Shown one piece after another: positions 1-8,854 of a DNA stretch of 46,423 nt (its first letter is position 1; each line of letters begins with the position of its first letter). The position numbers and the translations under genes were made by a program. The DNA comes from Ancrocorticia sp. (GTDB taxonomy: Bacteria > Actinomycetota > Actinomycetes > Actinomycetales > Actinomycetaceae): positions 1-46,423 of the forward strand of contig JALCLX010000013.1 of the NCBI GenBank assembly GCA_022648165.1. The letters run 5' to 3'. Under the pieces are notes generated by a model that saw only the letters and a program-made list of their open reading frames with translations, was not told where the DNA came from and made no database searches.

Positions 1-83
1 CTGCGGGCACATCGTGAGGGCGTGGGACCGGTCCGGTCGCGGAAAAATCAGTGTGCTGCTGGGCCGCATCATGTGCGGCGCAT

Positions 84-111
84 CATCTGGGTCACACCAT
101 CTGGGTCACAC
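84..111. repeat. 14-bp perfect tandem repeat, two copies
   Basis: CATCTGGGTCACAC is repeated twice head to tail, and a third, decayed unit (TATCTGCGTAAC) follows. It lies in the non-coding stretch upstream of fadD and leads directly into the GTAACAAC repeats. No gene is supported between 1 and 594. Confidence 0.85.
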
Positions 112-116
112 TATCT

Positions 117-257
117 GCGTAACAACCACGCCCGGGTGAAACAACTCTGCGCAGGCGCCCGGTGGAAGTCTTCTGTCGCGTAACAACTGCGCCCGCGTGA
201 GACAACTGTGTGCACGCTGGTGGCGGTGACGACGTGCACGCTGGTGGGGGTAACGTC
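117..257. repeat. degenerate GTAACAAC array and 24-bp tandem repeat
   Basis: Two copies of a unit of about 42 bp begin GCGTAACAACYRCGCCCG and continue GTGARACAACTSTG (117-157 and 178-219). They are followed by two 24-bp copies beginning GTGCACGCTGGTGG (210-233 and 234-257). The GTAACAA core is the one found in the arrays near 15.9 kb and 29 kb. The arrays are degenerate and have no uniform spacers, so this is not CRISPR. Confidence 0.7.
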
Positions 258-281
258 GTCGTCGTCCAGGATGGTTCCTGG

Positions 282-356
282 GTACTTTTTCTAGCTGAAA
301 ACAATAAAACACCAGGACACGTATAAGCCTGAACCTGCCTGAGCAAGAAAAAGCAC
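282..356. repeat. palindromic intergenic element, copy E1
   Basis: The left arm is GTACTTTTTCTAGCTGAAAA. The right arm is a decayed complement ending AAGAAAAAGCAC. The length is 75 bp, matching the four other copies near 16.4, 28.6, 29.8 and 41.2 kb. It is the most diverged copy: only the outer part of the right arm still pairs. A CGTCGTCGTC stretch lies about 15 bp to the left, recalling the GACGCCGTC motif beside copies E3 and E4. Confidence 0.7.
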
Positions 357-360
357 ACGG

Positions 361-558
361 TTTCAGCATCCCAACGCGCAGTCGGATCTACGCCGTGGCA
401 CGCGAGTAGGGACAAGACACAAGGCTCAGTACACGGCCCAATCAAATGGAAGCCCAGCCCGGTACAAAGTCCGGCCCGGCATAGAGAGCCCAATCAGACA
501 CAAAGTCCAGTTGGACACGTAATTGCGTAGCATCCCGAAATTCCACAAAAAGCCGTTA
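361..558. other. non-coding stretch with weak CCCAATC/ACAAAGTCC repeats
   Basis: No gene is seen here. Decayed repeats are visible: GCCCAATCA occurs twice (near 438 and 489) and ACAAAGTCC twice (near 464 and 499). They are probably older, decayed forms of the tandem-duplication type found elsewhere in the non-coding parts of the window. Confidence 0.4.
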
Positions 559-574
559 GTTACGGTATCGTAAC
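559..574. promoter_or_regulatory. inverted repeat GTTACG-N4-CGTAAC upstream of fadD
   Basis: This perfect 6-bp inverted repeat lies 20-35 bases before the fadD start, a position where a repressor would block transcription. Fatty-acid genes of actinobacteria are often controlled by TetR-family regulators (FasR/FadR type), so a lipid-responsive operator is possible. The regulator is not in this window. Confidence 0.4.
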
Positions 575-594
575 CAGAGGTATGCTCCTCGAGA

Positions 595-2436
595 ATGAAA
601 TGGATCATGAGTACTGACATTGAACATGCGGCACGGCCGATTTCTTTCACACCGGGCAAGATCGCAATCACAGAAACGATGAACATTCCCCGGCTCTACC
701 ATCAGGTCGCACAAGATAAGCCGAACCAGACCGCTATCGAGCGCAAATCTTCTATCAATACGTGGGTACCCGTGACGTGGCGCCAGTTCGAATCGGAATT
801 CCGCGCAGTGGCGCGTGGACTTATCGCACTCGGCGTCCAGCCAGGCGATCACATCGCTATTATGAGCCATACTCGCTACGAGTTCGCACTCTTTGACATG
901 GCAATCTGGGCAATCGGAGCTCAAGGGATTCCGATCTATGAAACGGATTCGATGGAGCAGGCCAGCTGGATCATCGAGGATTCGCATATACGCTTCGCGA
1001 TCGCAGAGACGCAGCAAATGGCGGAAATTTTGGCTCCAGCCCTGGACAAGTGGGATTTCTTTGAGCGGATTTTCGTTATCGAAGCAAATGCGCAGGGCGT
1101 TATCGCTTCGATGGGCAGAATCGAAGATGAGGCGGAAATCGATCGGCGCATCGAATCTATCAAAGCGGACGATCTTGCAACCATCATCTATACGTCTGGC
1201 ACCACCGGCCGCCCAAAGGGCGCGCGTATCTCGCACCGCAACTTGCTCCATGTGGCAATCAACGGGCCACTCGACGATGGGCTCAACGTGATCGTCAAAG
1301 GCGACCAGCGGACGCTCCTTTTCTTGCCGATGGCGCACGTGTTCGCGCGTTTCATCAACCTGATGGCACTCTACTGTGGCACTGTGGTGGGATATTCACC
1401 CGATACCAAGAATCTTGTTGCCGATATGCAGTCATTCCGGCCAACCTATGTGCTGGCAGTTCCACGCGTATTCGAAAAGATCTACAACGCCGCTGACGCC
1501 AAGGCGGGCAGCGGTGTCAAACTTCGCACGTTCCGGCATTACGCTAAGGCCTCGATCGCCTATTCGCGCGCGATGGATACACCCGAAGGTCCCACAGCGC
1601 TGCAAAAGATCGCGCACGAAGTGGGGGATCGCTTGGTCTACCAGCAAATTCGCCACATCACGGGCGGGCGCCTCAAATACGCAATATCCGGCGGCGCTCC
1701 GCTAGGCGAACGCCTGGGCCACTTCTTCCGGGGTGTGGGAATCACCGTGATAGAGGGATACGGGCTCACCGAAACGTCCGCGCCGACGTGCGTCAACACG
1801 CCTGTGCGGCAACGTATTGGCTCTGTTGGCCCCGCGTATCCGGGATGCCGGGTGTCCGTGGACGACGACGGCGAACTGCTGGCTAAGGGCGACCACATCT
1901 TCATGGGGTACAACAATAATGATGAGGCAATGAAGGCCGCCTTCACGCCCGATGGCTGGTTCCGCACCGGTGATCTAGGCAAGATAGACGACGACGGCTT
2001 CGTGTGGGTAACGGGCAGAAAGAAGGAACTCATCGTCACGGCTGGTGGCAAGAACGTTGCACCTGCGGTTCTGGAGGATCGTCTGCGTGGCCATCCGCTT
2101 ATATCGCAGGTGGTTGTGGTCGGAGACAAGCGCCCCTTTATCGCTGCGCTCATTACCTTAGACACGGAAATGCTGCCAGCGTGGTTAAAGAACCATGGCC
2201 TCGAGCCATCAAGTGCCTTTGACGCCACAAAGGATCCGCAAGTGCTTGCTGCTATCGACCGCGCAGTCAAACGTGCAAATGAAGCTGTCTCGCGTGCAGA
2301 ATCGATTCGGAAATTCACGGTGCTTTCGATCGATTTCACTGTGCAAAATGGCTATCTCACACCGTCGCTCAAGGTCAAGCGCAACGAGGTGCTGCGAGAT
2401 TTCAAAGACGAGATCGACAAGATCTACGAGGGGTGA
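595..2436 (+). CDS. fadD: long-chain fatty acid-CoA ligase (acyl-CoA synthetase)
   Basis: This is an ANL-superfamily enzyme of 613 residues that activates fatty acids to acyl-CoA through an acyl-adenylate. The P-loop-like AMP-binding motif YTSGTTGRPKG is near residues 198-208. The A5 motif YGLTET is near 388. The hinge and A8 region with GWFRTGDLG and GRKKELIV is near 455-480, and the C-terminal domain keeps a catalytic-type Lys (PSLKVKR). The length fits the FadD15/FAA family. The ATG at 595 lacks a good ribosome site, and the in-frame ATG at 607 (MSTDIEH) is an equally good start. An inverted repeat lies just upstream. The gene converges on the chorismate mutase gene, with only 6 bases between the stops. 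The exact fatty-acid chain length accepted cannot be read from the sequence. Confidence 0.93.
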   Translation: MKWIMSTDIEHAARPISFTPGKIAITETMNIPRLYHQVAQDKPNQTAIERKSSINTWVPVTWRQFESEFRAVARGLIALGVQPGDHIAIMSHTRYEFALFDMAIWAIGAQGIPIYETDSMEQASWIIEDSHIRFAIAETQQMAEILAPALDKWDFFERIFVIEANAQGVIASMGRIEDEAEIDRRIESIKADDLATIIYTSGTTGRPKGARISHRNLLHVAINGPLDDGLNVIVKGDQRTLLFLPMAHVFARFINLMALYCGTVVGYSPDTKNLVADMQSFRPTYVLAVPRVFEKIYNAADAKAGSGVKLRTFRHYAKASIAYSRAMDTPEGPTALQKIAHEVGDRLVYQQIRHITGGRLKYAISGGAPLGERLGHFFRGVGITVIEGYGLTETSAPTCVNTPVRQRIGSVGPAYPGCRVSVDDDGELLAKGDHIFMGYNNNDEAMKAAFTPDGWFRTGDLGKIDDDGFVWVTGRKKELIVTAGGKNVAPAVLEDRLRGHPLISQVVVVGDKRPFIAALITLDTEMLPAWLKNHGLEPSSAFDATKDPQVLAAIDRAVKRANEAVSRAESIRKFTVLSIDFTVQNGYLTPSLKVKRNEVLRDFKDEIDKIYEG

Positions 2437-2442
2437 TGCGGC

Positions 2443-2763
2443 CTACGAGGGCTGGCTCTGCGAAGCGGCGATTTCCTCGTGATGGCGTATCACTTCTGCC
2501 ACGATAAATTTCAGGAACTTCTCCGCGAATACCGGATCGAGCCCTGCCTCCTGGGCGAGTTCTTGTAGCCGCGCGATCTGGCGCGCCTCCCGCTCCGGAT
2601 CGCTTGCTGGCAGGCCCTCATGTGCTTTCAGTATTCCCACCTGCTGGGTACACCGAAACCGTTCCGCCAGGATGTGGATTAGTGCCGCGTCCAGATTGTC
2701 TATCGTGTGCCGGTACGCTTGAAGCTCCGCAGGGATCTGCTCCCCAGCCGCTGTCGTCTCCAT
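2443..2763 (-). CDS. chorismate mutase, AroQ class (type II), monofunctional
   Basis: This all-alpha protein of about 106 residues carries the chorismate mutase type II pattern: an N-terminal helix with Arg-His-x-Ile-Asp-x-Leu-Asp, followed by RFRCTQQVGILKA and DPEREARQI. It would convert chorismate to prephenate, the branch step to phenylalanine and tyrosine. I chose the ATG at 2763 because AAAGGAA lies 7 bases before it; an in-frame start 21 bases further upstream has no such site. It follows clpX on the same strand after 22 bases and is probably co-transcribed. It lacks the dehydratase or dehydrogenase domains of fused forms. Confidence 0.85.
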   Translation of the reverse strand: METTAAGEQIPAELQAYRHTIDNLDAALIHILAERFRCTQQVGILKAHEGLPASDPEREARQIARLQELAQEAGLDPVFAEKFLKFIVAEVIRHHEEIAASQSQPS

Positions 2764-2785
2764 CTGCGTTCCTTTCCCGCGCACG

Positions 2786-4051
2786 CTAAGCCGTGCGCTG
2801 CCCTGCCCGTTTTCTCACAACGTACTTCGGTTGCGATTCTCCTCGCACCGTGGCGGCGTCGTACACCACCTCGACCACATCGTCACGCGAGGGAATCTCA
2901 AACATTTGCTCTTCAAGAAGGCTCTCCAGGATCGCGCGGAGCCCACGAGCGCCAGTGCCACGAGCCATCGCCTCGCGTGCTACCTCTCGCACGGCGTCGT
3001 CGGTCATTCGCAAGCGCACCCCGTCGAGCTCAAACATGCGTTCATATTGTTTCAATAGGGCATTCTTCGGCTGCGTCAGGATGGCGACCAGATCGTCTTC
3101 GGTGAGCTCCTCCACGGTTGCGATAACAGGCAATCGGCCCACGAGCTCCGGAATCAGCCCGAACTTATGCAAATCTTCAGGAGTCACTTCGGCCATGATG
3201 TTGCGCATGCTGTCAGCACTGTTGAGAGCCGCTCCGAATCCGATACCGCGCCTACCGGCCCGACCTGCGATGATCTCCTCCATCCCAGCGAAAGCACCAG
3301 CGCATACAAAAAGTATGTTGGAGGTGTCGATCTGCACTATGTCTTGCCCTCCTGGATGCTTGCGGCCTCCCTGCTGAGGTACAGACGCCACAGTGCCTTC
3401 AATAATCTTGAGGAGTGCTTGCTGCACCCCTTCTCCGGATACGTCACGAGTGATCGAAGGATTCTCGGATTTGCGGGAGATCTTGTCGATTTCGTCGATG
3501 TACAGTATGCCCATTTCCGCACGCTTGACGTCGCCATCCGCTGCCTCAATGAGCCTGTGGAGTATGTTCTCCACGTCCTCTCCCACGTATCCTGCTTCCG
3601 TCAGTCCCGTGGCGTCAACGATCGCAAAGGGAACATCCAGCATGCGCGCGAGTGATTGGGCAAGATACGTTTTTCCGGTACCGGTTGGGCCAAGCAGCAG
3701 AATATTGGATTTACCAAGCTCGACGTCGTCGCCGGCACCATGTGGGCGCTGTTCCGCCCCGATCCGCTTGTAGTGGTTGTATACGGCGACAGAAAGAGTA
3801 CGTTTTGCCTCCGTTTGTCCGATGACGTATTGGTTTAAAAACTCGAAGATCTCTTGTGGTTTCGGCAGAGAACCGAGCGAGAATTCGTGTGATTCTTTCC
3901 CAAGTTCTTGTTCGATGATCTCGTTGCACAGCTCTACGCATTCGTTGCAGATGTACACGTTCGAACCTGTGATGAGCTTGCGCACCTGCCGCTGCGTTTT
4001 GTGGCAGAACGAGCACCGCGGCAACTCCGCAGCGTTGATCGAACCTGGCAT
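2786..4051 (-). CDS. clpX: ATP-dependent Clp protease ATP-binding subunit ClpX
   Basis: ClpX is an AAA+ unfoldase that feeds tagged proteins to the ClpP chamber in the cytoplasm. The N-terminal zinc domain has Cys13, Cys16, Cys35 and Cys38. Walker A GPTGTGKT is at 121-128 and the pore loop GYVGED at 154-159. Walker B LYIDEID is near 184, and sensor and C-terminal AAA+ parts follow ([17 protein letters not shown]). At 421 residues it has normal ClpX length. The start is supported by GAGGGAG 6 bases before the ATG. It lies downstream of clpP1-clpP2 but is separated from them by 185 bases that hold a likely terminator, so it may have its own promoter. Confidence 0.97.
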   Translation of the reverse strand: MPGSINAAELPRCSFCHKTQRQVRKLITGSNVYICNECVELCNEIIEQELGKESHEFSLGSLPKPQEIFEFLNQYVIGQTEAKRTLSVAVYNHYKRIGAEQRPHGAGDDVELGKSNILLLGPTGTGKTYLAQSLARMLDVPFAIVDATGLTEAGYVGEDVENILHRLIEAADGDVKRAEMGILYIDEIDKISRKSENPSITRDVSGEGVQQALLKIIEGTVASVPQQGGRKHPGGQDIVQIDTSNILFVCAGAFAGMEEIIAGRAGRRGIGFGAALNSADSMRNIMAEVTPEDLHKFGLIPELVGRLPVIATVEELTEDDLVAILTQPKNALLKQYERMFELDGVRLRMTDDAVREVAREAMARGTGARGLRAILESLLEEQMFEIPSRDDVVEVVYDAATVRGESQPKYVVRKRAGQRTA

Positions 4052-4147
4052 GGCAACTCCCTCACTATTCCTGCAGCGCGTCCACTCGCTATCACGGTGG
4101 AGTACCGCGAGCAGCTAGAATTCCCTATTCATTTCACACCATTGTGG

Positions 4148-4209
4148 AAAAATCTCAAGCCCCCACGCGGGCGGGCAGCGAATCCCTTTCCCTTCTCGAT
4201 CCGCTGCCC
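4148..4209 (-). terminator. probable terminator after clpP2
   Basis: On the minus strand, downstream of clpP2, GGGCAGCG (4202-4209) pairs with CGCTGCCC (4173-4180). A second short GCCC/GGGC hairpin follows, then GAGATTTTTCC (T run at 4148-4152). The loop of the first hairpin is long (21 bases), so efficiency is uncertain. It would separate clpP2 from clpX transcription. Confidence 0.5.
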
Positions 4210-4236
4210 TCCGTGCGAGCCTGAGCCATGCCGCGA

Positions 4237-4947
4237 TTAAGACTCGCGTTTGATCTTGCGCGATGCGAGCACTTGATCGACAAGGCCGTAATCTTTGGCC
4301 TGCTCCGCAGTCAGAATCTTGTCACGCTGAATGTCGTTCGCCACTTCCTCTGCCGTTTTCTTTCCCGAATGGAAAGCTAATGTTTCACACAGCCAATCGT
4401 TCATCCGCTCGAGCTCATCGGCAACTATTGCGATATCCGAAGCCTGGCCCTGCATGCCTTCCATCGCAGGCTGGTGGATCAGAACGCGCGCATTGGGAAG
4501 CGCCAGGCGGCGCCCCGGTGATCCGGCAGCGAGAAGCACGGCAGCGGCCGAAGCTGCCTGACCAAGGCACACAGTCTGGATCTCAGGCCGTATGTACTGC
4601 ATCGTGTCGTAAATCGCAGTCAACGCTGTAAATGAGCCTCCCGGAGAGTTGATGTACATCGTGACTGGCGAATCTGGGTCCTGGGATTCCAGAACAAGCA
4701 GCTGCGCCATGATGTCATCTGCGGAAGCATCATCGACCTGGACGCCAAGAAAAATGATTCTATCCTCAAACAGCTTCGCGTACGGATCCTGCCTCTTAAA
4801 TCCATAAGGCGTTCGTTCTTCAAAATTCGGCAAGATGTACCGGGCATTCGGCATATCCGGCGCAGTGCCCCCTGGGAGGCGCCGCACCTGCTCATATGCG
4901 CTGACAACCCGTGGCAAGTTGCCCGCCGCGCTGAAATTGATCGCCAT
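4237..4947 (-). CDS. clpP2: ATP-dependent Clp protease proteolytic subunit ClpP2
   Basis: This is a serine peptidase of the ClpP family (S14), 236 residues. The visible triad is Ser133 (GQAASAAAV), His158 (LIHQP) and Asp205 (NDIQRDK). Compared with the neighbouring ClpP1 it has an N-terminal extension of about 40 residues and the less common AASA sequence around the nucleophile, as expected for the second member of an actinobacterial ClpP1P2 pair, which work as a mixed tetradecamer. The start codon follows the clpP1 stop directly (TAA-ATG with no gap), so translation is coupled and subunit amounts are likely balanced. Confidence 0.95.
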   Translation of the reverse strand: MAINFSAAGNLPRVVSAYEQVRRLPGGTAPDMPNARYILPNFEERTPYGFKRQDPYAKLFEDRIIFLGVQVDDASADDIMAQLLVLESQDPDSPVTMYINSPGGSFTALTAIYDTMQYIRPEIQTVCLGQAASAAAVLLAAGSPGRRLALPNARVLIHQPAMEGMQGQASDIAIVADELERMNDWLCETLAFHSGKKTAEEVANDIQRDKILTAEQAKDYGLVDQVLASRKIKRES

Positions 4948-5556
4948 TTACTTTCCCTCCGTACCGCTGCTCAGCATGGCCTGAGAATTCGTGATGATGT
5001 GGTCCACGAAGCCGTATTCCAAAGCTTCCTGCGCAGTGAACCAGTGATCGCGATCCGAATCGGCGATAATCTGCTCCACCGTCTTGCCGGTGTTCGCCGC
5101 AGTGATGCTTGATAGCTCTTGCTTCATACCCAAAATCAGATCCGCATTAATGCGGATATCCGTAGCAGTGCCTCCGGCCCCTCCAAGCGGCTGGTGAAGC
5201 AACACGCGAGTGTGCGGTGTGATGTAACGCTTGCCCTTCGCCCCAGCAGTGAGCAGGAACTGACCCATGGACGCCGCCATTCCCATTCCCACTGTTACGA
5301 CATCAGGTTTCACGTACTGCATCGTGTCATAAATTGCCATACCCGCAGTGATGGATCCTCCGGGAGAATTTATGTACAGATAAATGTCCCTTTCTGGGTC
5401 CTCAGCCGCAAGCAACATCATCTGCGCACAGATGATGTTCGCGTTTTCATCGCGGACCTCTGAACCCAGCCAAATAATCCGCTCCTTGAGGAGCCGGTTG
5501 TACACCGAATCTCCCAGGCCAAAACCTTGGGGATTTTCGCCAGCCATCTGGGGCAT
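4948..5556 (-). CDS. clpP1: ATP-dependent Clp protease proteolytic subunit ClpP1
   Basis: This is a ClpP-family serine peptidase. With the ATG at 5556 it has 202 residues and the triad Ser96 (GMAASMGQF), His121 (LLHQP) and Asp166 (ADSDRDHW). I chose this start because AGGAAGGA lies 7 bases before it and the protein then has the usual ClpP length; an ORF extension to 5643 adds a poor N-terminus. It is the first gene of a clpP1-clpP2 pair with zero spacing. Upstream is the tig terminator, so the promoter should lie between about 5560 and 5725. I could not identify a ClgR or sigma-R site there. Confidence 0.95.
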   Translation of the reverse strand: MPQMAGENPQGFGLGDSVYNRLLKERIIWLGSEVRDENANIICAQMMLLAAEDPERDIYLYINSPGGSITAGMAIYDTMQYVKPDVVTVGMGMAASMGQFLLTAGAKGKRYITPHTRVLLHQPLGGAGGTATDIRINADLILGMKQELSSITAANTGKTVEQIIADSDRDHWFTAQEALEYGFVDHIITNSQAMLSSGTEGK

Positions 5557-5726
5557 ATGTTTGTCCTTCCTAGTCCGGGCCACGCCGAGCTTCTCCACCT
5601 GGTATAGACGCCTTCGGGATTCCACCTGCATGCCAGGAATCATCGATACCCCATGACCTTAGCGTGAACCACGTCCAAACACACTCGCGGTCCGGCTCTT
5701 TTCGCTATAGGCGCATGGGCTTAAAA

Positions 5727-5764
5727 GGTGTGCGCGGGCGCCATACTTGGCACCCGCGCACACC
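5727..5764 (-). terminator. strong hairpin terminator after tig
   Basis: A near-perfect 16-bp stem (GGTGTGCGCGGG on one side, CCCGCGCACACC on the other) with a short loop ends in CCTTTTAAG on the minus strand. It lies 49 bases after the trigger factor stop and before the clpP1 promoter region. Confidence 0.8.
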
Positions 5765-5812
5765 TACGCATCTGACAAGCAGGAGGCGATCAAGCTTTCC
5801 GCTCGCTGTGGA

Positions 5813-7399
5813 TTAGGCTTCCAACTTGGCAATGAGCGACTTGCGCGCTTTGCCAGCTTTTTCCGCCTCGAGCACCCGAGCGCGCTCCGCATCGTCCACG
5901 TTTGCCACATAAGCAAGAACCTCGTCGACCTTAGCGTTCGCCGGATCGAACGGCTGCTCTGCGGCGTCCTTATCCTCGTCGGCTGCGGTCTTCTCTTCAG
6001 CTGGAATAGATTCTTCTCCCTCCGCATCCGCACGCGGCTCCTCGGCGGCGGCCGGAGTAGCCGCGATGCGGGCTTTCGCTTCCTCATTGAGTGCGGCGAA
6101 ATCGGGCGTCTTCTCCGATTCTGGCGCTTCGCCTACCACTTCAGCCACATCGATCTCAGTGCCATCCGCATCCACAAGCTTTGCTAACCGCAGCGCGGAA
6201 AGCAACGCCTTGCCACGCGTCAACTCGCCAGCGAATGCGCCAAGTTGGTTCGACTGCACGGCCGCCTGAATGAACTGGTTAGGATCCATGCCGTAGGTCT
6301 GCGCCTGCTCGATAAGGAAGTTCAGCAGCTCGTCTTGCGTTGCCTCAGTGCCAAACGCCTCCGCCAGCACATCGAGCAGCAACTGATCGCGCATCTGATC
6401 TTCGATCTCGGAACGGATCTCCTGGCCGTGCGGGTCATCCGATTCCTTGCCTTCTTGCTCCAGGTGGTGCGCCACTTCAGAATCGACCACGTCTTGCGGA
6501 AGCGGGAAATCAGTAGCCTTACGCAGCTCTTCCAGAAGCATGTCACGCGCCTCATAGACGCGGTTCTTGGCCTTGTCTTTTCCAACCTGCTGGCGCAGAT
6601 CGTCGCGCAGTTCATCAATGGTGTCGAATTCGGACGCCATTTGTGCGAAATCGTCATCGGCCTCAGGAAGCTCAGAAATCTTGACGTTCTCTACGGTGAG
6701 CGTCACGTCTGCATCTTCGCCTTCGTGCTCGCCGCCTGCCAGGGTGTCCTGATACGTCTTCGTTTCGCCCGCAGACATTCCGACCAACGCTTCGTCCATT
6801 CCAGGAAGCATCGTGCCCGAACCGATCTGGTAGGACACGCCAGTAACAGAGTCGATTTCTTCGTCTCCGATCTTGGCTTCCATGTCGAGCGTGACATAGT
6901 CACCATCGGCCGCAGGGCGATCCACTGTCTTGAGCGTTCCGAAACGTTCCCGAAGGGACGTCAGGCGCTCTTCGACGTCGTCGTCCGAAACGGATACCGA
7001 ATCCACTTTCAGCGTGATACCAGCGGGATCCGGAAGAACAATTGCAGGCCGAACGGTCACGTTGATGTCAAAGGCCAAGTCGGACGTGTCGCCACGTTCC
7101 ACGGGCGCGTTGGTGATATTGACCTCGGGACGCGCAAGCGGCACGAGCTTACTCGCGGCCATGACGTCCGCATAGTAACCGTCCAATGAGTCATTGATAG
7201 CTTGCTCGACGATCGCGCCACGGCCGAATTGTGCCTCGAGGACGCGGGCGGGCACATGCCCCTTACGGAAGCCCGGGACCTGCACCTTTTTCGCGATTTC
7301 CTTCGCGGCGCGATCAATTGCGGGCTGGAATTCCTCGAACGGTACTGCTACGGTCACCTTGACCTTGGTGGGCTCGAGGTTCTCGACGGAGCTCTTCAC
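5813..7399 (-). CDS. tig: trigger factor, ribosome-bound chaperone/peptidyl-prolyl isomerase
   Basis: Trigger factor binds the ribosome exit tunnel through its N-terminal domain and shields nascent chains. The ribosome-binding signature GFRKGHVPARVLEAQFG lies near residues 43-60. The FKBP-type PPIase domain follows at about 160-245 (DGDYVTLDMEAKI, LPGMDEALVGM), then the helical C-terminal domain. I chose the GTG at 7399 because GGAGA lies 8 bases before it and MKSSVENLEPTKVKV is the family's usual beginning. At 528 residues it is longer than most. An acidic Glu/Ala/Asp linker of about 50 residues leads to a C-terminal motif, VLAYVANVDDAERARVLEAE followed by KAGKARKSLIAKLE. That tail motif occurs in various actinobacterial proteins and may be a small helical binding module; its role is unknown to me. 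Confidence 0.95.
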   Translation of the reverse strand: MKSSVENLEPTKVKVTVAVPFEEFQPAIDRAAKEIAKKVQVPGFRKGHVPARVLEAQFGRGAIVEQAINDSLDGYYADVMAASKLVPLARPEVNITNAPVERGDTSDLAFDINVTVRPAIVLPDPAGITLKVDSVSVSDDDVEERLTSLRERFGTLKTVDRPAADGDYVTLDMEAKIGDEEIDSVTGVSYQIGSGTMLPGMDEALVGMSAGETKTYQDTLAGGEHEGEDADVTLTVENVKISELPEADDDFAQMASEFDTIDELRDDLRQQVGKDKAKNRVYEARDMLLEELRKATDFPLPQDVVDSEVAHHLEQEGKESDDPHGQEIRSEIEDQMRDQLLLDVLAEAFGTEATQDELLNFLIEQAQTYGMDPNQFIQAAVQSNQLGAFAGELTRGKALLSALRLAKLVDADGTEIDVAEVVGEAPESEKTPDFAALNEEAKARIAATPAAAEEPRADAEGEESIPAEEKTAADEDKDAAEQPFDPANAKVDEVLAYVANVDDAERARVLEAEKAGKARKSLIAKLEA

Positions 7400-7636
7400 T
7401 AGGGTTTCTCCACTCAGTAATTGTGGCGGTTTTGCCGCCCTGTTGTTGTTTTGGAACCCGGCTGCGCCGCGATTCCCTCTGTCCTGGCGCCGCACAGATG
7501 TGCGCGCATACTGGCTTATTCTATTCCATATTCGGGATACGCCGCGAAGACTCCCGTGAGTGACTCCTCTCATCTTTGCGGCGCTTGCGTGCCACCCATC
7601 GCCGCCCGTGTTTTTGCTCCGGGGTGCGTGAGAAAC
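7400..7636. other. intergenic region upstream of tig
   Basis: These 237 bases lie between the dusB stop and the tig start and should hold the tig promoter. An open frame runs through on the minus strand, in frame with tig, but has no ribosome site and no recognisable sequence. No clear repeat or terminator is seen. Confidence 0.4.
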
Positions 7637-8854
7637 CTAGCCGCCGGAAACGTTGACCTCCGCGCGTGATATACGCGCCCGCTCACTGCTGGTCAACGTG
7701 CGCGAGTCTAACCAGCCATCCGGAAGATGCGGCAACTTAGGCGAACCGGCCCGCCCGCGCGGGCCTTGCGCCGCCTCAGGAAAAGGCTGATCCACATCAA
7801 GCTGGTCGAGCCGCTGGCGCAGCTCGTCCAGGCTCGATACCAATGCGAGGGAATTGCGCAGATCTCCACCCACAGCAAATCCGCGCAGATACCACGCCAT
7901 GTGTTTCCGCAATTCCCGCAATGCCCGGTATTCGTCTCCCCCAAAATGTTCGATTGAGAGCTCCGCGTGGCGCAAGATCACGCCGGCGACGTCGCCCAAC
8001 GTAGGCTGCGCCCGTTTATCCGAACCGTGGAATGCCGCAGCCAGATCGTAGAAGATCCATGGGCGCCCCTGGCAGCCACGCCCCACGGCTACTCCGGCGC
8101 AGCCCGTCTGCTCCATGAGGCCCAGAGCATCCTCCGCGCTGAACACGTCCCCATTTCCGAACACAGGCAAGTCCGTCTGTGCGACGAGCTCCCCAATTGC
8201 GTCCCAGCGGGCATGGCCGGCGTAATGTTGCGCAGTCGTACGCGCATGTAAAGTCAGCCCCGCAATCCCGGCGTCCTCGGCGATACGCGCAGCATCGTGA
8301 AATGATTCATGGCTCGCATCGATACCAATTCGGATCTTGGCCGTCACCGGTACTTCGAATTCGCGATTTGCGCTCGCGGCGCGCGCAGCATCCACGGCAG
8401 CCGTCACAAGCTCTTCGAAAAGGTCCACTTTCCACGGAAGTGCGGATCCGCCTCCTTTGCGCGTCACTTTCGGTGCCGGGCAGCCAAAGTTGAGGTCAAT
8501 GTGGTCTGCTCGGTCTTCTGAAACAAGTATCCTCACTGCTTGTGCGGTGGTTCGTGGCTCAACCCCGTAGAGCTGGATTGAACGAACTGGATCTGCGGGA
8601 TCCGGCTTGATCATGTTCATGGTCTCCGCATTGCGTTCCACCAGCGCGCGGGTAGTAATCATCTCGCATACCCACAGGCCTGCGGGCGCATGGAGGCCGC
8701 TGCGTGAAAGATCTGCACATCCTGCGGCGGCGAGCCCCGCTTCCGCGGCCTCACGGCAGAGTCTGCGGAACGGAGGATTCGTCACACCCGCCATCGGCGC
8801 CAACATCGCGGGCGTGTCAACCGTGAGCGCGCCGAGCTGAACGCTGTTAACCAT
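7637..8854 (-). CDS. dusB: tRNA-dihydrouridine synthase (DusB family)
   Basis: This flavoenzyme reduces uridine to dihydrouridine in the D-loop of tRNA. The TIM-barrel start MLAPMAGVTNPPFRRLCRE is visible near residues 18-36. The FMN/tRNA site IDLNFGCPAPKVTRKGGGSA carries the catalytic Cys, and the phosphate-binding region LTLHARTTAQHYAG, VFGNGDVFS and GVAVGRGCQGRPWIF follows. The protein has 405 residues. The ATG at 8854 is preceded by GAGGAG with 4-5 bases of spacing and overlaps the stop of the upstream membrane-protein fragment by 8 bases, so the two are translationally coupled. It ends the glyQS-yibE/F-dusB gene run. Confidence 0.93.
   Translation of the reverse strand: MVNSVQLGALTVDTPAMLAPMAGVTNPPFRRLCREAAEAGLAAAGCADLSRSGLHAPAGLWVCEMITTRALVERNAETMNMIKPDPADPVRSIQLYGVEPRTTAQAVRILVSEDRADHIDLNFGCPAPKVTRKGGGSALPWKVDLFEELVTAAVDAARAASANREFEVPVTAKIRIGIDASHESFHDAARIAEDAGIAGLTLHARTTAQHYAGHARWDAIGELVAQTDLPVFGNGDVFSAEDALGLMEQTGCAGVAVGRGCQGRPWIFYDLAAAFHGSDKRAQPTLGDVAGVILRHAELSIEHFGGDEYRALRELRKHMAWYLRGFAVGGDLRNSLALVSSLDELRQRLDQLDVDQPFPEAAQGPRGRAGSPKLPHLPDGWLDSRTLTSSERARISRAEVNVSGG

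Noticed and set aside
5813-7573. 586-residue version of trigger factor
   Set aside because: The extra N-terminus has no ribosome site; the GTG at 7399 with GGAGA gives the canonical beginning.
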